Assembly (NCBI RefSeq): GCF_003719295.1
Contig: NZ_RFLW01000002.1
Location: 238,763 to 302,762 of the forward strand
Length of the DNA: 64,000 nt
Origin: Haliea alexandrii
Lineage (GTDB): Bacteria; Pseudomonadota; Gammaproteobacteria; Pseudomonadales; Halieaceae
Direction of reading: 5' to 3'
In this document: positions 33,255 through 42,314 of the stretch, piece by piece
Layout of the letters: every line of letters starts with the position of its first letter
Position numbering within the stretch: position 1 is the first letter of the stretch
The notes under the pieces: generated by a model
What the model was told of the DNA's origin: nothing
Seen by the model: only the letters and a program-made list of their open reading frames with translations
Databases searched by the model: none
Position numbers and translations under genes: made by a program

Positions 33255-34487
33255 TCAAATGCGTTCGATGATGATCGCCGGTGCCATACCGCCTGCAGCG
33301 CACATTGTCACCAGGCCAAACTGCTTGTCCTGACGCTCCAGCTCGTCCAGCAGCGTGCCTATCAGAATAGAACCCGTGGCGCCGATGGGATGGCCCAAAG
33401 CCATTGCGCCGCCGTTCACGTTCACTTTGTCCCGGTCGAGCTTCAGGTCACGAATGAACTTCTCGGCGACCACAGCAAACGCCTCGTTGATCTCGAACAG
33501 GTCGATATCCGATAACTGCATGCCGGCCTTCGCCAATACCTTGCGTGCCGCGGGTACGGGCGCATTGAGCATCAGCGTGGGGGAGTCCCCCATGTTTGCC
33601 ATGGCCACCACGCGCGCCCTGGGCTTCATGCCGTGCGCTTTCGCGTAGCCCGGTGATGCCAGAAGAATCGCGGCGGCGCCGTCCACAACGCCGGATGAGT
33701 TGCCGGCATGGTGCACATGGTTGATCTGCAGGTCCGGGTACACCTGATTGACGAGCTTGCGGAAGGTGGTGCCACCTTCGTCCAGTGGGTAGTCGGCCAG
33801 GGCCGCAAAGGACGGCTTGAGCTCCGCCAGCGTTTCCAGCGTTGTGCTCGGGCGCGGGAACTCTTCATGATCCAGTGCCAGGCTGCCGTCGAGCCGGTAC
33901 ACCGGAATCAGGCTGCGCTCGAAGTGCCCATTGGCGATAGCGTGCGCGGCGCGCTGTTGTGAGAGCGCGGCCAGGCGGTCCACCGCGTGGCGGTCGATGC
34001 CCTCCAGCGTCGCGATGGCGTCGGCGCACACGCCCTGGTGTGGCTGCGGGTGTTTCTCGCGCAAGCGCAGGTTGTCGCTGTCGATAAACGGTGACTGGCT
34101 GGGGTCGCTGCCGAACGTCGACATCATTTCACAGCCGCCACCGATGACGAGGTCTTCCATGCCAGACATGATCGACGCCGCTGCCATACTGACGGAGGTG
34201 ATACCGGAGCCGCAGAAACGATCCAGGGTTACCCCCGAGGAACGCACATCATAGCCCGCGTCGAGTGCCGCCATGCGCGCGAGGTCCGAGCCTTGCTGAC
34301 CGCGCTGGCTGCTGGTGCCGAATATAATGTCGTCGACCTGTGCCGTATCGAGTTGATTACGCTCGGCGATTGCACGCAGCACCGTGGCTGCGAGGTGTTG
34401 CGGGTGCTGGTCGGCCAGCGCCCCTTTCCCTTTCTTGCCGATACCCCGGGGGGTCCGGCAAGTATCGATGATCCACGCTTCTGACAT
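33255..34487 (-). CDS. Acetyl-CoA acetyltransferase (thiolase, FadA-like)
   Basis: A 410-residue degradative-type thiolase. Catalytic residues are the cysteine in LDRFCGSGITS, the histidine in MALGHPIGATG and the cysteine in VTMCAAGGMAPA, with NEAFAVV between. Compared with the 393-residue thiolase at 21080 it has a longer loop region (EMMSTFGSDPSQSPF). It is transcribed in the same direction as the DUF35/thiolase pair upstream (61-base gap), so it may be the final thiolytic step of that pathway. It ends at the tRNA terminator. Confidence 0.92.
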   Translation of the reverse strand: MSEAWIIDTCRTPRGIGKKGKGALADQHPQHLAATVLRAIAERNQLDTAQVDDIIFGTSSQRGQQGSDLARMAALDAGYDVRSSGVTLDRFCGSGITSVSMAAASIMSGMEDLVIGGGCEMMSTFGSDPSQSPFIDSDNLRLREKHPQPHQGVCADAIATLEGIDRHAVDRLAALSQQRAAHAIANGHFERSLIPVYRLDGSLALDHEEFPRPSTTLETLAELKPSFAALADYPLDEGGTTFRKLVNQVYPDLQINHVHHAGNSSGVVDGAAAILLASPGYAKAHGMKPRARVVAMANMGDSPTLMLNAPVPAARKVLAKAGMQLSDIDLFEINEAFAVVAEKFIRDLKLDRDKVNVNGGAMALGHPIGATGSILIGTLLDELERQDKQFGLVTMCAAGGMAPAIIIERI

Positions 34488-34547
34488 GACTGTTCTCCTT
34501 GTGCTCGGTAGTGGGTAGTAATTCTCGCTCTCGCCTGCAGCGCTGCT

Positions 34548-35000
34548 TCAACCGGGGGCGAGCTGTTTGTCGCATACGGTGCCGTCATCATGGTATGGCT
34601 CGAACGCGGGTGCAAGGTAGGGTTCACCAGCCGCCTGCTGCAGCGATATGAAGCGCACCCTCCCTGGCATGTCGCAATGCAGTGCCTTCTCTGCAGAGCA
34701 GTTTGCCAGTTGCATCACGATACGGATGTGCGGTGCCTCCACCGGGCTCACCAGGGCGCAGGTGTAGGCGCTGGGGAAGTTCGGGTTGAGCCCCGCCGCC
34801 ACCTCGCACCAGCTCGCCAGTAGGCCTTCGCCACTCAATGCGCGCCAGTGCAGTGAGTGGCCGCAGTCGGGGCAGTTGGCGCGCGGGTACCACACGGCGT
34901 TATTACAGGCCCCGCACCAGGTTATCTGCAGCTCCTGCCGTGCAGCAGCCTTCCAGAACGGGCCGGTCAAGGGATGGTCAAGCTGCGGTGCGTTCATCAT
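34548..35000 (-). CDS. Zn-ribbon OB-fold protein (DUF35)
   Basis: A 150-residue DUF35 protein. The zinc ribbon Cys29-Gly-Ala-Cys32 ... Cys43-Pro-Asp-Cys46 is followed by an OB-fold (GEGLLASWCEV, YTCALVSPVEAPHIRIVMQL in family style, MPGRVRFISL). Tandem ATG codons at 35000 and 34997 overlap the thiolase-fold gene's stop, so translation is coupled. It is the expected partner of that thiolase-fold protein, a second such pair in the window after 13811-16547. Confidence 0.88.
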   Translation of the reverse strand: MMNAPQLDHPLTGPFWKAAARQELQITWCGACNNAVWYPRANCPDCGHSLHWRALSGEGLLASWCEVAAGLNPNFPSAYTCALVSPVEAPHIRIVMQLANCSAEKALHCDMPGRVRFISLQQAAGEPYLAPAFEPYHDDGTVCDKQLAPG

Positions 35001-36247
35001 CGCCCCCGGCTCAATATCAGAGTGGAAGATTCGTCGGCGGTGAAGCCGGCGTACACCGCGCGGCGCGCGTCGGCAACCGGGTTGGCAGCGCTGCCGCGCA
35101 ACTGCTTGACCAGCTCTACGACATGCGATGCGCCGAGCAGATAGCTGTGGGACAGCAGTCCGCCGTGGGTGTTACAGGGTATGCCGCCTTTCTGCCGAGG
35201 CCGGGTGTGGTGCAAGCGGTTGTCCTGTATGAAACTACCCCCGTCGCCCTTGCGGCAAAAGCCCAGGTCCTCTATCTGCATCAGTGCTGTGCTGGAAAAA
35301 CAATCATAAACCGCAATCACATCGATTTCCGAGGGGCCCGTATTCGCCATGGCGTAGGCCCAGGGCGCGGCAAACACCTGGGGCGTCGCGGTCATGTCGC
35401 GCTGCTGGCTGATATAGGGTGCCCCGGCGATACGCCCATGTCCGACGCCATCGATAATGGCCGGCACCTGCGGCATGTCGCGCGCACGCTCGGTTGGGCT
35501 CATCACCCAGGCCGCGGCACCGTCGGAAATCAGGCAGCAATCTTCCCGTCGCAGCGGGCCGGCCAGCGGCGCTCTGTTCAGGTAGTCCTCCAGCGTCAGC
35601 TTGCGGTCCCCCATCACGGCACCCGGGTGCCCGTTGGCATGGCGGCGAAAGGTCAGTGGAATCGTCGCGAGCTGTTCCTCGGTGAGCCCGTACTCATGCA
35701 TGTAGCGTCGGGCGAAGGTCGCAAAGTACACGGGCTGGGGATACCAGCCCATAGGGACTTCCAGGTGTGCTTTCAATGCCTCTCCGGCATGCCAGTCGCC
35801 TGGTGTTCCCGTGCCTGCTGCGCGGCGACTGGCCCAGTCGACCGCAAACACGTTGACGATATGGGTGGCCTTGCCGGCAAGCATAGCGGTTGCTGCCGTG
35901 TGCCCACAGGTGCCCGCCCAGATCATGGCGCCGCCATCGGTGCTGAACCACAGCGGGCGTTGGGTCCCAAAATAGCCGCGAAAATCGTCAGGGGTGATCT
36001 GGTCTGCGATGTGGCCAGACACCATAAGACCATCAACGTCCGCAGGCTGTAATCCGGCATCGGCAATGGCGGCAGCGATCGCCTCCAGTGCCATCTGCCG
36101 TGGCTCGCGACCGGAGGGGCCGGAGACCGCGGTTTCACCGATGCCCGTGATTGCCGCCACGCCAGCGATGTCATCCAACGCAAGGGATGTTCCACCGTCG
36201 GGTACGACTGCGGCGCGGGCGATAGACTGCAGCGAGCGCCGTGTCAT
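34997..36247 (-). CDS. Thiolase-fold lipid-transfer/aldolase-like protein
   Basis: A 416-residue thiolase-fold protein coupled to a DUF35 gene. The N-terminal TGIGETAVSG and DAGLQPADVDGLMVSGH are standard. In the nucleophile region GGAMIWAGTCGHTAATAM the cysteine is displaced from the usual CxSG pattern, and the C terminus lacks the second catalytic cysteine (SSTLILSRGR). IAVYDCFSSTALMQIEDLGF and NTHGGLLSHSYLLG replace NEAFA and GGAxALGHP. These substitutions are typical of SCP-x/Ltp-like proteins, some of which are retro-aldolases in steroid side-chain breakdown. Confidence 0.86.
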   Translation of the reverse strand: MTRRSLQSIARAAVVPDGGTSLALDDIAGVAAITGIGETAVSGPSGREPRQMALEAIAAAIADAGLQPADVDGLMVSGHIADQITPDDFRGYFGTQRPLWFSTDGGAMIWAGTCGHTAATAMLAGKATHIVNVFAVDWASRRAAGTGTPGDWHAGEALKAHLEVPMGWYPQPVYFATFARRYMHEYGLTEEQLATIPLTFRRHANGHPGAVMGDRKLTLEDYLNRAPLAGPLRREDCCLISDGAAAWVMSPTERARDMPQVPAIIDGVGHGRIAGAPYISQQRDMTATPQVFAAPWAYAMANTGPSEIDVIAVYDCFSSTALMQIEDLGFCRKGDGGSFIQDNRLHHTRPRQKGGIPCNTHGGLLSHSYLLGASHVVELVKQLRGSAANPVADARRAVYAGFTADESSTLILSRGR

Positions 36248-36265
36248 CGGAGGGCGCTACCGAAG

Positions 36266-36279
36266 TCGAACACGTTTCC
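36266..36279. promoter_or_regulatory. KstR-like operator candidate
   Basis: TCGAACACGTTTCC matches the actinobacterial KstR consensus TnnAACnnGTTnnA at all defined positions except the last. It lies 19 bases upstream of the thiolase-fold gene start and in the gap shared with the divergent KshA-like gene. KstR is a TetR-family steroid-catabolism repressor. No such repressor gene is in the window, so this is a weak candidate. Confidence 0.25.
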
Positions 36280-36544
36280 TGGGCGAATGTCGGGCATGCG
36301 CGGCCTGCCTGCTGGTGATGGGGTGACGGGGGAGACTATCTCGGGTGGACGGTGGCGGCAAGCGGCTGCAAGCGCCGCAGAGGGCAGGAGGTGACGATTG
36401 CACGCTTTGCCGGGGCCCGGAGTGCATCGGTATAAGCACTTGCACCGTGCGGTTTAAGCCGGCGTGCAAAAGGGTCTATTATTCGCGGTTGAGTGTTGTC
36501 TTGAGCCGGGCTGGCAGGCCCGAACGGTTGCCGAGGAGTTTGTA

Positions 36545-37534
36545 ATGCCGAAACCACGTCCCCCCATGCCAGTGCCTTTTGGCTGGTTTGTCGTGTCCTA
36601 CAGTGATGAGCTGGCTGTAGGACAGTCGCGTCCCGTGCTGTATTTTGGTCGCGAAATGGTGCTCTTTCGCACGGAATCCGGCCGCCCTGTGCTGCTGGAT
36701 GCATACTGCCCGCACCTGGGTGCCCACCTTGGCTACGGTATCAATGAAAGCAGTGGGCAGGGTGGTCGTATCGAAGGCGAAAGCATTGTGTGCCCGTTTC
36801 ATGCCTGGAAGTTCGACGCGGCAGGCTACTGCACGGACGTGCCCTACGCGAAAAACATGCCGCCCAAAGTGGTGGGCAAGCAGTGCCTGGAGTCCTACCC
36901 GGTAGTGGAGGACAATCAGGTGATTTACGCCTGGTATCATCCGGAAGGTGTCGCGCCGATGTGGGACGTGGAGTCGTTCGAGGAGGCCAACAGTGCCGAT
37001 TGGGCACCATTGCAACGCTTCGAGTGGACGATAAAGACTGCCTGTCAGGAAATGGCGGAAAACGGTGCCGATTCCGCGCACTTTCGCTATGTACACCAGA
37101 CAGCGACCTTTCCGGAAACCGAACTGACCTACGAACAGCACTACTCCCTGGGCGTGCAGAAGGCCGACATGCAAACCCCGCGAGGGATGGTCAAAGGCAG
37201 CATTACCTCCAAGAACATCGGCCCCGGTCAGGGCTTTACCCGTTTTGAGGGTATCGCCAGCACCTTTCTCATGGGGAATGTCACGCCGATTGACGACGAG
37301 ACGGTGCATGTGCGCTTTGCCTTTACCCAGCCTCTGGTGGACGGAGAGGTCAAGACCGGGGGTGTCAACGCTGCCATTATCCGCGACATCTGCAAGCAGC
37401 TGGACGAGGACAAGCCGATCTGGGAAAACAAGATGTTCCGGCCACAGCCCGTGCTGTGTGACGGCGATGGCCCGATTGCCCGGTTCCGCAAGTGGTACGG
37501 GCAGTTTTACGCAGAGTCGTTCAGCAACGCCTGA
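36545..37534 (+). CDS. KshA-like Rieske non-heme iron oxygenase
   Basis: A 329-residue terminal oxygenase. The Rieske [2Fe-2S] ligands are Cys55-Pro-His57 and Cys83-Pro-Phe-His86. The mononuclear iron site is the NGADSAHFRYVH motif (Asp176, His179, His184). The layout and the DVPYAKNMPP segment resemble KshA, the 3-ketosteroid 9-alpha-hydroxylase oxygenase, and related steroid Rieske enzymes; other members of the family hydroxylate or desaturate sterols. A separate reductase is needed and is not in the window. The ATG at 36545 follows GAGGAG. A TATTAT at 36477-36482 may be the -10. Confidence 0.85.
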   Translation: MPKPRPPMPVPFGWFVVSYSDELAVGQSRPVLYFGREMVLFRTESGRPVLLDAYCPHLGAHLGYGINESSGQGGRIEGESIVCPFHAWKFDAAGYCTDVPYAKNMPPKVVGKQCLESYPVVEDNQVIYAWYHPEGVAPMWDVESFEEANSADWAPLQRFEWTIKTACQEMAENGADSAHFRYVHQTATFPETELTYEQHYSLGVQKADMQTPRGMVKGSITSKNIGPGQGFTRFEGIASTFLMGNVTPIDDETVHVRFAFTQPLVDGEVKTGGVNAAIIRDICKQLDEDKPIWENKMFRPQPVLCDGDGPIARFRKWYGQFYAESFSNA

Positions 37535-37540
37535 CCTCAT

Positions 37541-37595
37541 GGGGCCCGCCGGGTAGAACCTGCGGGCCCCGCTGGAGAGTCTGTTCGACAGACTC
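37541..37595. terminator. Two perfect hairpins between converging genes
   Basis: The first hairpin pairs GGGGCCCGC (37541-37549) with GCGGGCCCC (37562-37570). The second pairs GAGTCTGT (37577-37584) with ACAGACTC (37588-37595) over a TCG loop and runs into the stop codon of the minus-strand gene. Neither has a T-run, so they are terminator-like barriers or 3'-end protecting structures rather than textbook terminators. Confidence 0.5.
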
Positions 37596-38997
37596 AGAAC
37601 GCGAGGGTGTCGCCCTCGGCCGGAATGGCGGCGCGGCGCTGGTGCTCCTGCCACAACAAGGATGCGAGGGCGTCCTGCGCCGTGGGCTCGCCGTGCACCA
37701 AAACCAGCCGGGAGGCTGGATCAAAGTTGTTGGCCCATTGCACCAGCTCGCTCTGGCCGGCATGCGCGGAGAAGCAACCGAGTGTTTCGATGCGGGCCTT
37801 GACCGCGTACTCCTCGCCAAACAGCTTGACGGTCTGCATGCCATCGACCAGCAGGCGGCCGAGCGTGCCATGGGCCTGAAAACCGGCGAAGATCACGGTG
37901 TTGCGGTCGTCCCAGATGCGTTGCTTGAAGTGGTGACGAATCCGCCCGCCCGTACACATGCCGCTGCCGGCGATGATGATGGCGCCCCCCTTGATGCGGT
38001 TGATGGCCATGGACTGTTCGGTATCCGCTGTCAGTTGCAGGCGGGGCAGGAAATCCGCGAGGGAAGCCTTGTGGGCTTCGGACAGTTCACGAATATCCTC
38101 CCCATCCATGATGTCTAGCCAGTGGTCGTAAACCTGTGTGACCTTTATGGCCATCGGGCTGTCGAGGAAAACCTCCCAGTTGTCGAGCTGCCCGGCGTGG
38201 TGCAGGCGACCCAGGTGGAAAATGATTTCCTGGGTTCGGCCCACCGCAAAGGAGGGGATCATCACGCTGCCACCCTTGTTCCAGGTCTCGTGCAGGATCT
38301 CCGCCAGCTCGTCCATGGAGTCGTCTTCATAGCGGTGGTCACGGTCGCCGTAGGTACTTTCCATCAGGACCACGTCGGCCTTGTCCAGCGCAGCGGGGTC
38401 GTTCATCAATACCGAGCCTCTGCGCCCGAGGTCGCCCGAGAACACCAGCCGTTTTTCAGTGGCGTTTTCGGTGAGTACGACTTCCACGATGGCAGAGCCG
38501 AGAATGTGCCCGGCATCGTGCAGCGTCACCGTACAGTGGTGGCCGAGCGTGAAGGGCTTGCGGTAGCGGCTTGGTTGCAGCTGCTTCAGCACACGCTCCA
38601 CATCCTCCTCGTCATACACGGGCTCGCGGGTTTTCCTGCCCCGTCGCGCCGCGCGCAGGTTGTCGCGCTCAAGGTCGCGCAGGTACAGCCCCACGGCGTC
38701 GTGCAACATGATCGGCAGCAGGTCGGCGGTGGCGCGGGTGCAATGAATCGGCCCCTTGAAACCCTGGTGCACCAATAGCGGCAGCATGCCGCAGTGGTCC
38801 AGGTGGGCGTGTGAAAGGACCACGGCGTCGATGCTGTCGGGCTTGAAGCTGAAGCGCTCGTTGTGAATGCGCTCAACGGCATCGCCGCCCTGGCGCAGCC
38901 CGCAATCGAGCAGAACACGCCCGCAGGCCTTGGATTCCAGCAGGTGACAGGACCCCGTGACCTCCTGTGCCGCGCCGTAGAATGTGAGCGTTGCCAT
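37594..38997 (-). CDS. MBL-fold beta-CASP RNA exonuclease/endonuclease
   Basis: A 467-residue metallo-beta-lactamase protein of the CPSF73/RNase J-like beta-CASP group. Metal-binding motif 2 is SHAHLDHCG (His63, His65, Asp67, His68). HDAGHILGS and FSGDLGRRG give the next ligands, and the beta-CASP motifs include IPSFAVGRTQEI, SGMCTGGRIRHH and the late histidine in HAGQSEL. Proteobacterial members are annotated as RNA-specific exonucleases, but substrates are little studied. The start at 38997 gives MATLTFYGAAQEVTGSCH, the family N terminus, with GAGGT upstream. Confidence 0.92.
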   Translation of the reverse strand: MATLTFYGAAQEVTGSCHLLESKACGRVLLDCGLRQGGDAVERIHNERFSFKPDSIDAVVLSHAHLDHCGMLPLLVHQGFKGPIHCTRATADLLPIMLHDAVGLYLRDLERDNLRAARRGRKTREPVYDEEDVERVLKQLQPSRYRKPFTLGHHCTVTLHDAGHILGSAIVEVVLTENATEKRLVFSGDLGRRGSVLMNDPAALDKADVVLMESTYGDRDHRYEDDSMDELAEILHETWNKGGSVMIPSFAVGRTQEIIFHLGRLHHAGQLDNWEVFLDSPMAIKVTQVYDHWLDIMDGEDIRELSEAHKASLADFLPRLQLTADTEQSMAINRIKGGAIIIAGSGMCTGGRIRHHFKQRIWDDRNTVIFAGFQAHGTLGRLLVDGMQTVKLFGEEYAVKARIETLGCFSAHAGQSELVQWANNFDPASRLVLVHGEPTAQDALASLLWQEHQRRAAIPAEGDTLAF

Positions 38998-39111
38998 AGT
39001 CGACCTCGAATGAAAGCAATCGCCTAGTGTACCTTGGCGCACGCTGTGCGTCTGCTACTGCCCGCTCTTGGCCTGCCGCCATGCAACGCTGCGGAGGGCC
39101 TCAGAGTCGGC

Positions 39112-39117
39112 TATAAT
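39112..39117 (+). promoter_or_regulatory. Candidate -10 element for lipA
   Basis: A perfect TATAAT sits 55 bases before the lipA start in the gap divergent from the beta-CASP gene. The -35 at the proper distance (CTGCGG) is poor, so an activator or extended contacts may be required. Confidence 0.4.
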
Positions 39118-39171
39118 TGCCCGTTCTCAGGCAGTGCCGGGGCACGCGGGCCCGGGCGACAGGACAGCAAC

Positions 39172-40167
39172 ATGGCAGATAATAAACTGATACCGCTGGT
39201 GCCGGTGCCCAGCGGCGGAAAGTTCGTCAATGAGCGGGGCATCACGGCGATCAAGGATGGCATAAAGGCGTCTGCGGAGGGTGCCGCAAGGCTGGCCAAA
39301 CCTGACTGGCTGCGCATTCGGGTGCGCGGCGGCGCAACCTACGACCGCGTGAAGTCCATCGTGCACGAGCATCGTCTGGCGACCGTGTGCGAAGAAGCCA
39401 AGTGCCCGAACATGAGCGAGTGCTGGAGCGCCGGGACGGCCACCATCATGTTGATGGGTGATGTCTGCACCCGCGCCTGCCGTTTTTGCGCAGTGAACAC
39501 GGGCAATCCGCGCGGCTGGATCGATCAGGAGGAGCCCGCCAATACCGCGCGCTCCGTGCAGCTGATGGGCCTGCGTTACGTGGTGTTGACGTCCGTGAAT
39601 CGGGACGATCTCGCCGATGGCGGCGCCGGTCATTACGCAGCCTGCGTGCGGGCGGTGAAGGCGGAAAACCCCGACACCGCGGTAGAGGCGCTGACCCCGG
39701 ATTTTCTGGGTGTTTTGGCCGACGTGGAAACCGTACTGGATTCCGGTATTGAGGTGTTTGCCCAGAACGTGGAAACCGTGCGTCGCCTGACGCACCCCGT
39801 GCGCGATCCTCGCGCCAGCTATGAGCAGACGCTTGCGGTGTTGGCGCATGCCAAACGCTACCGTCCCGATGTGCTCACCAAAACCAGCCTGATGCTGGGC
39901 CTGGGTGAGACTGAAGCGGAGATCGAGGAGGCCCTCGATGACTTGCGTGCGGCCAACGTCGACATTGTGACCTTCGGGCAATATCTGCAACCCACCGTCA
40001 ACCACTACCCGATAGACCGCTACGTGCCGCCCCAGGATTTTGAGAAGTATCGGCAGTGGGGTCTGGCAAAAGGGTTTCTGGAAGTGGTGTCCGGCGTCTT
40101 CGTGCGCTCCAGCTATCGCGCCGAGCAAGTGCTGGAGAAGAACAACGTGGGACTCGTCCAACCCTGA
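39172..40167 (+). CDS. lipA: Lipoyl synthase
   Basis: A 331-residue radical-SAM enzyme that inserts two sulfurs into octanoyl groups on lipoyl domains. The auxiliary cluster motif [12 protein letters not shown], the radical-SAM motif [10 protein letters not shown] and the C-terminal RSSYRAEQ serine motif are complete. The N terminus before residue 50 is longer than in E. coli but typical for marine Gammaproteobacteria. The ATG at 39172 follows AGGACAG; an upstream in-frame start at 39034 would add non-homologous residues. lipB is not adjacent. Confidence 0.97.
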   Translation: MADNKLIPLVPVPSGGKFVNERGITAIKDGIKASAEGAARLAKPDWLRIRVRGGATYDRVKSIVHEHRLATVCEEAKCPNMSECWSAGTATIMLMGDVCTRACRFCAVNTGNPRGWIDQEEPANTARSVQLMGLRYVVLTSVNRDDLADGGAGHYAACVRAVKAENPDTAVEALTPDFLGVLADVETVLDSGIEVFAQNVETVRRLTHPVRDPRASYEQTLAVLAHAKRYRPDVLTKTSLMLGLGETEAEIEEALDDLRAANVDIVTFGQYLQPTVNHYPIDRYVPPQDFEKYRQWGLAKGFLEVVSGVFVRSSYRAEQVLEKNNVGLVQP

Positions 40168-40217
40168 TGGTATCGGGAAGGGCCCTGCGCTGCGGCGCTG
40201 TCCTGGCTATCTGTGTT

Positions 40218-40223
40218 TATAAT
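40218..40223 (+). promoter_or_regulatory. Candidate -10 element for nadK
   Basis: TATAAT lies 36 bases before the nadK ATG, inside the 91-base gap after lipA. No good -35 is found 16-18 bp upstream. It could allow the nadK to pepN run to be transcribed independently of lipA. Confidence 0.35.
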
Positions 40224-40258
40224 GTCGCTCGCATAGCGCGGGGCAGAGCGGGGTAGCC

Positions 40259-41143
40259 ATGCACACAAAATTCGACAGGATAGGCCTGGTGGGCCGCAGC
40301 CAGCAGGAGGGCCTCACGGATGTGCTGGACGAGCTGGTGCGTCTGCTGCAGGGCCTGGGCAAGGAGCTTGTGCTGGAGTCACGCCTGGCCGAGTTGGTGG
40401 AAGATACCGCCATCCCCCGGGCCAGCCTGGATGAGATCGGCGAAGACAGCGATCTGGTGATCGTGGTGGGCGGCGACGGCAGCCTGCTCAGTGCCGCCCG
40501 TACGCTGGCGAAGTACGAAACACCTGTGCTTGGGGTCAACCGGGGCAGATTGGGTTTTCTGACCGATATCAGCCCGGACGACATCGCCGTGCAGGTGCCG
40601 GCGGTGCTGGCGGGCGAATATACCCGGGAGAGCCGCTTTCTGCTCGACGCCCGCGTGGTGCGTGAGGGCAAGACGGTCGGCCGGGCCGACGCACTCAACG
40701 ATGTGGTGGTGAACTCCGGTACATCGGCGCAAATGATCGAGTTCGAGCTGTCCATCAACGGCGTATTCGTTTACCGGCAGCGTGCCGACGGGCTTATCAT
40801 CTCTACACCCACAGGCTCTACCGCCTATTCACTTTCCGGCGGGGGGCCCATCATGCACCCGACATTGGATGCGGTGGTACTGGTGCCAATGTTCCCGCAC
40901 GCGCTCAGCAGTCGCCCGATCGTGGTAGACGGCAACAGCGAAATTCGGCTGGATATCCTCCAGCGCAACCGCATTCACCCGCCTGTGACCTGCGACGGGC
41001 AGGTGAATATGACGGCGCGGCCCGGAGACTCGGTGCTGGTGAGCAAGAAGCCCCATCGACTTACCCTGCTGCACCCATTGGGACACAGTTTCTACGCCAG
41101 TTGTCGCGATAAGCTGCGCTGGAACACGGCGCTGGTGAATTGA
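40259..41143 (+). CDS. nadK: NAD kinase
   Basis: A 294-residue NAD kinase, phosphorylating NAD to NADP with ATP in the cytoplasm. The catalytic GGDGS (Asp73) and TPTGSTAYSLSGGGPI motifs are plain, and residues NSGTSAQMIEFEL and VTCDGQVNM complete the C-terminal domain. Length matches proteobacterial PpnK. Its TGA shares a base with the ATG of the rhomboid gene. Confidence 0.97.
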   Translation: MHTKFDRIGLVGRSQQEGLTDVLDELVRLLQGLGKELVLESRLAELVEDTAIPRASLDEIGEDSDLVIVVGGDGSLLSAARTLAKYETPVLGVNRGRLGFLTDISPDDIAVQVPAVLAGEYTRESRFLLDARVVREGKTVGRADALNDVVVNSGTSAQMIEFELSINGVFVYRQRADGLIISTPTGSTAYSLSGGGPIMHPTLDAVVLVPMFPHALSSRPIVVDGNSEIRLDILQRNRIHPPVTCDGQVNMTARPGDSVLVSKKPHRLTLLHPLGHSFYASCRDKLRWNTALVN

Positions 41144-42021
41144 TGCCTGAAGGGATTGTAGCGCTGCGCGCTGCAGCCGGTGAGGACCTGCGTCCTTTTG
41201 CTGCACTGTTGCAACAGCAGGGTATTCGCTGCCGCATATACGAAGCCGCGGGCGACCAGGTGGTCGAGGTGGCGGGTGAGGCGCAGGTGCACGTCGCGCA
41301 GACACTCTACAAAGCCTGGCGCGACGGCGATATCCAGTTGCAATTACGCGCAGCGCCGGCACCCAGCAGCGCGCGTCCGGAACTTGCCGCCGCCTGGCAC
41401 CAGGCACCGGTCACCATTCTGCTTCTGTTATTGAGCGTGGCGGGCTTTCTGCTCGTCTACCTGGGCGCCTCGGCCGAGCGGCTGTCGCTGTTTACCTTTA
41501 CCCCCTTCACGATCCACGGGAACACGCTTCAATTTGGCGAGATGGGCGGCCAATACTGGCGCCTGCTGACCCCCGCATTCCTGCACTTCGGCTGGTTGCA
41601 TATTGTTTTCAACAGCCTCTGGCTGTGGGAACTCGGTGCGAGAATCGAGCGCAGGCTGGGCTCGGTGCACATGTTGGGCCTGTTCGTGTGTATCGCGCTG
41701 GTTTCCAATGGGTGCCAGTTTGTTTTCGGCGGGCCGTCCATTTTTGGCGGTATGTCGGGTGTTGTTTACGGCCTGCTCGGCTTCAGTTTTGCGGGCGCCC
41801 GTTTGCAGCCTGACTGGGGTTTCGAGCCCAGCCGTCCGATCATGCTGCTGATGGTGGGCTGGCTGCTGCTGTGTATTGCCGGTGTGGTCGAGGTGCTGGG
41901 TTTTGGTGCCATCGCCAATGCCGCGCATGTCGCGGGTTTGCTCTCCGGCGCGCTGCTCGGTGCGCTGCTGGCCCTGCTCTCGCGACGCGGCGGCGACAGT
42001 GCAGGGGCCGGACGGTTATAA
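41143..42021 (+). CDS. Rhomboid family intramembrane serine protease
   Basis: A 292-residue rhomboid. An N-terminal soluble domain of about 85 residues (as in GlpG) precedes six to seven membrane helices. The catalytic dyad is Ser205 in FGGMSGVVYG and His262 in NAAHVAGLLSG. FLHFGWLHIVFNSLWLWELG holds the structural His/Asn motif. ATG 41143 shares a base with the preceding stop. Substrates are unknown. It would cut membrane proteins within the bilayer of the inner membrane. Confidence 0.93.
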   Translation: MPEGIVALRAAAGEDLRPFAALLQQQGIRCRIYEAAGDQVVEVAGEAQVHVAQTLYKAWRDGDIQLQLRAAPAPSSARPELAAAWHQAPVTILLLLLSVAGFLLVYLGASAERLSLFTFTPFTIHGNTLQFGEMGGQYWRLLTPAFLHFGWLHIVFNSLWLWELGARIERRLGSVHMLGLFVCIALVSNGCQFVFGGPSIFGGMSGVVYGLLGFSFAGARLQPDWGFEPSRPIMLLMVGWLLLCIAGVVEVLGFGAIANAAHVAGLLSGALLGALLALLSRRGGDSAGAGRL

Positions 42022-42048
42022 TTACCGTTTTGCCTCGCGTGGTACCGC

Positions 42049-42312
42049 ATGAATTATCAGGACATTATCAAGCAGCTTTCACCGGAGATTTACCAGAGCA
42101 TGCGCCGTTCGGTGGAGCTGGGACGCTGGCCGGATGGCCGTCCGGTAACGCCGGAGCAGCGTGCCCATGCCATGCAAGCCCTTATCGCCTGGGGTGAGCA
42201 GCACTTGCCACCTGAACAACGTATTGGCTACATCGACAAAGGCAGCAAGGCGGGGGATGTCTGCGACGACCCTGAACCGCTGCGCTGGCGCGACACGCCG
42301 GAGGGGAGTTAA
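42049..42312 (+). CDS. DUF1315 (YeaC-like) protein
   Basis: An 87-residue soluble protein of the DUF1315 family: NYQDIIKQLSPEIYQSMRRSVELGRWPDGR in family style, with the conserved RWPDGRPVTPEQR core, and YIDKGSKAGDVCDD. The function is unknown. It is a small conserved gammaproteobacterial gene, usually near DUF2797, as here (2-base spacing to the next gene). Confidence 0.88.
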   Translation: MNYQDIIKQLSPEIYQSMRRSVELGRWPDGRPVTPEQRAHAMQALIAWGEQHLPPEQRIGYIDKGSKAGDVCDDPEPLRWRDTPEGS

Positions 42313-42314
42313 GT

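Noticed and set aside
36248-36544. Additional small gene between the thiolase-fold and Rieske genes
   Set aside because: The only open frames have no ribosome binding site or family resemblance; the region looks like a divergent promoter gap.
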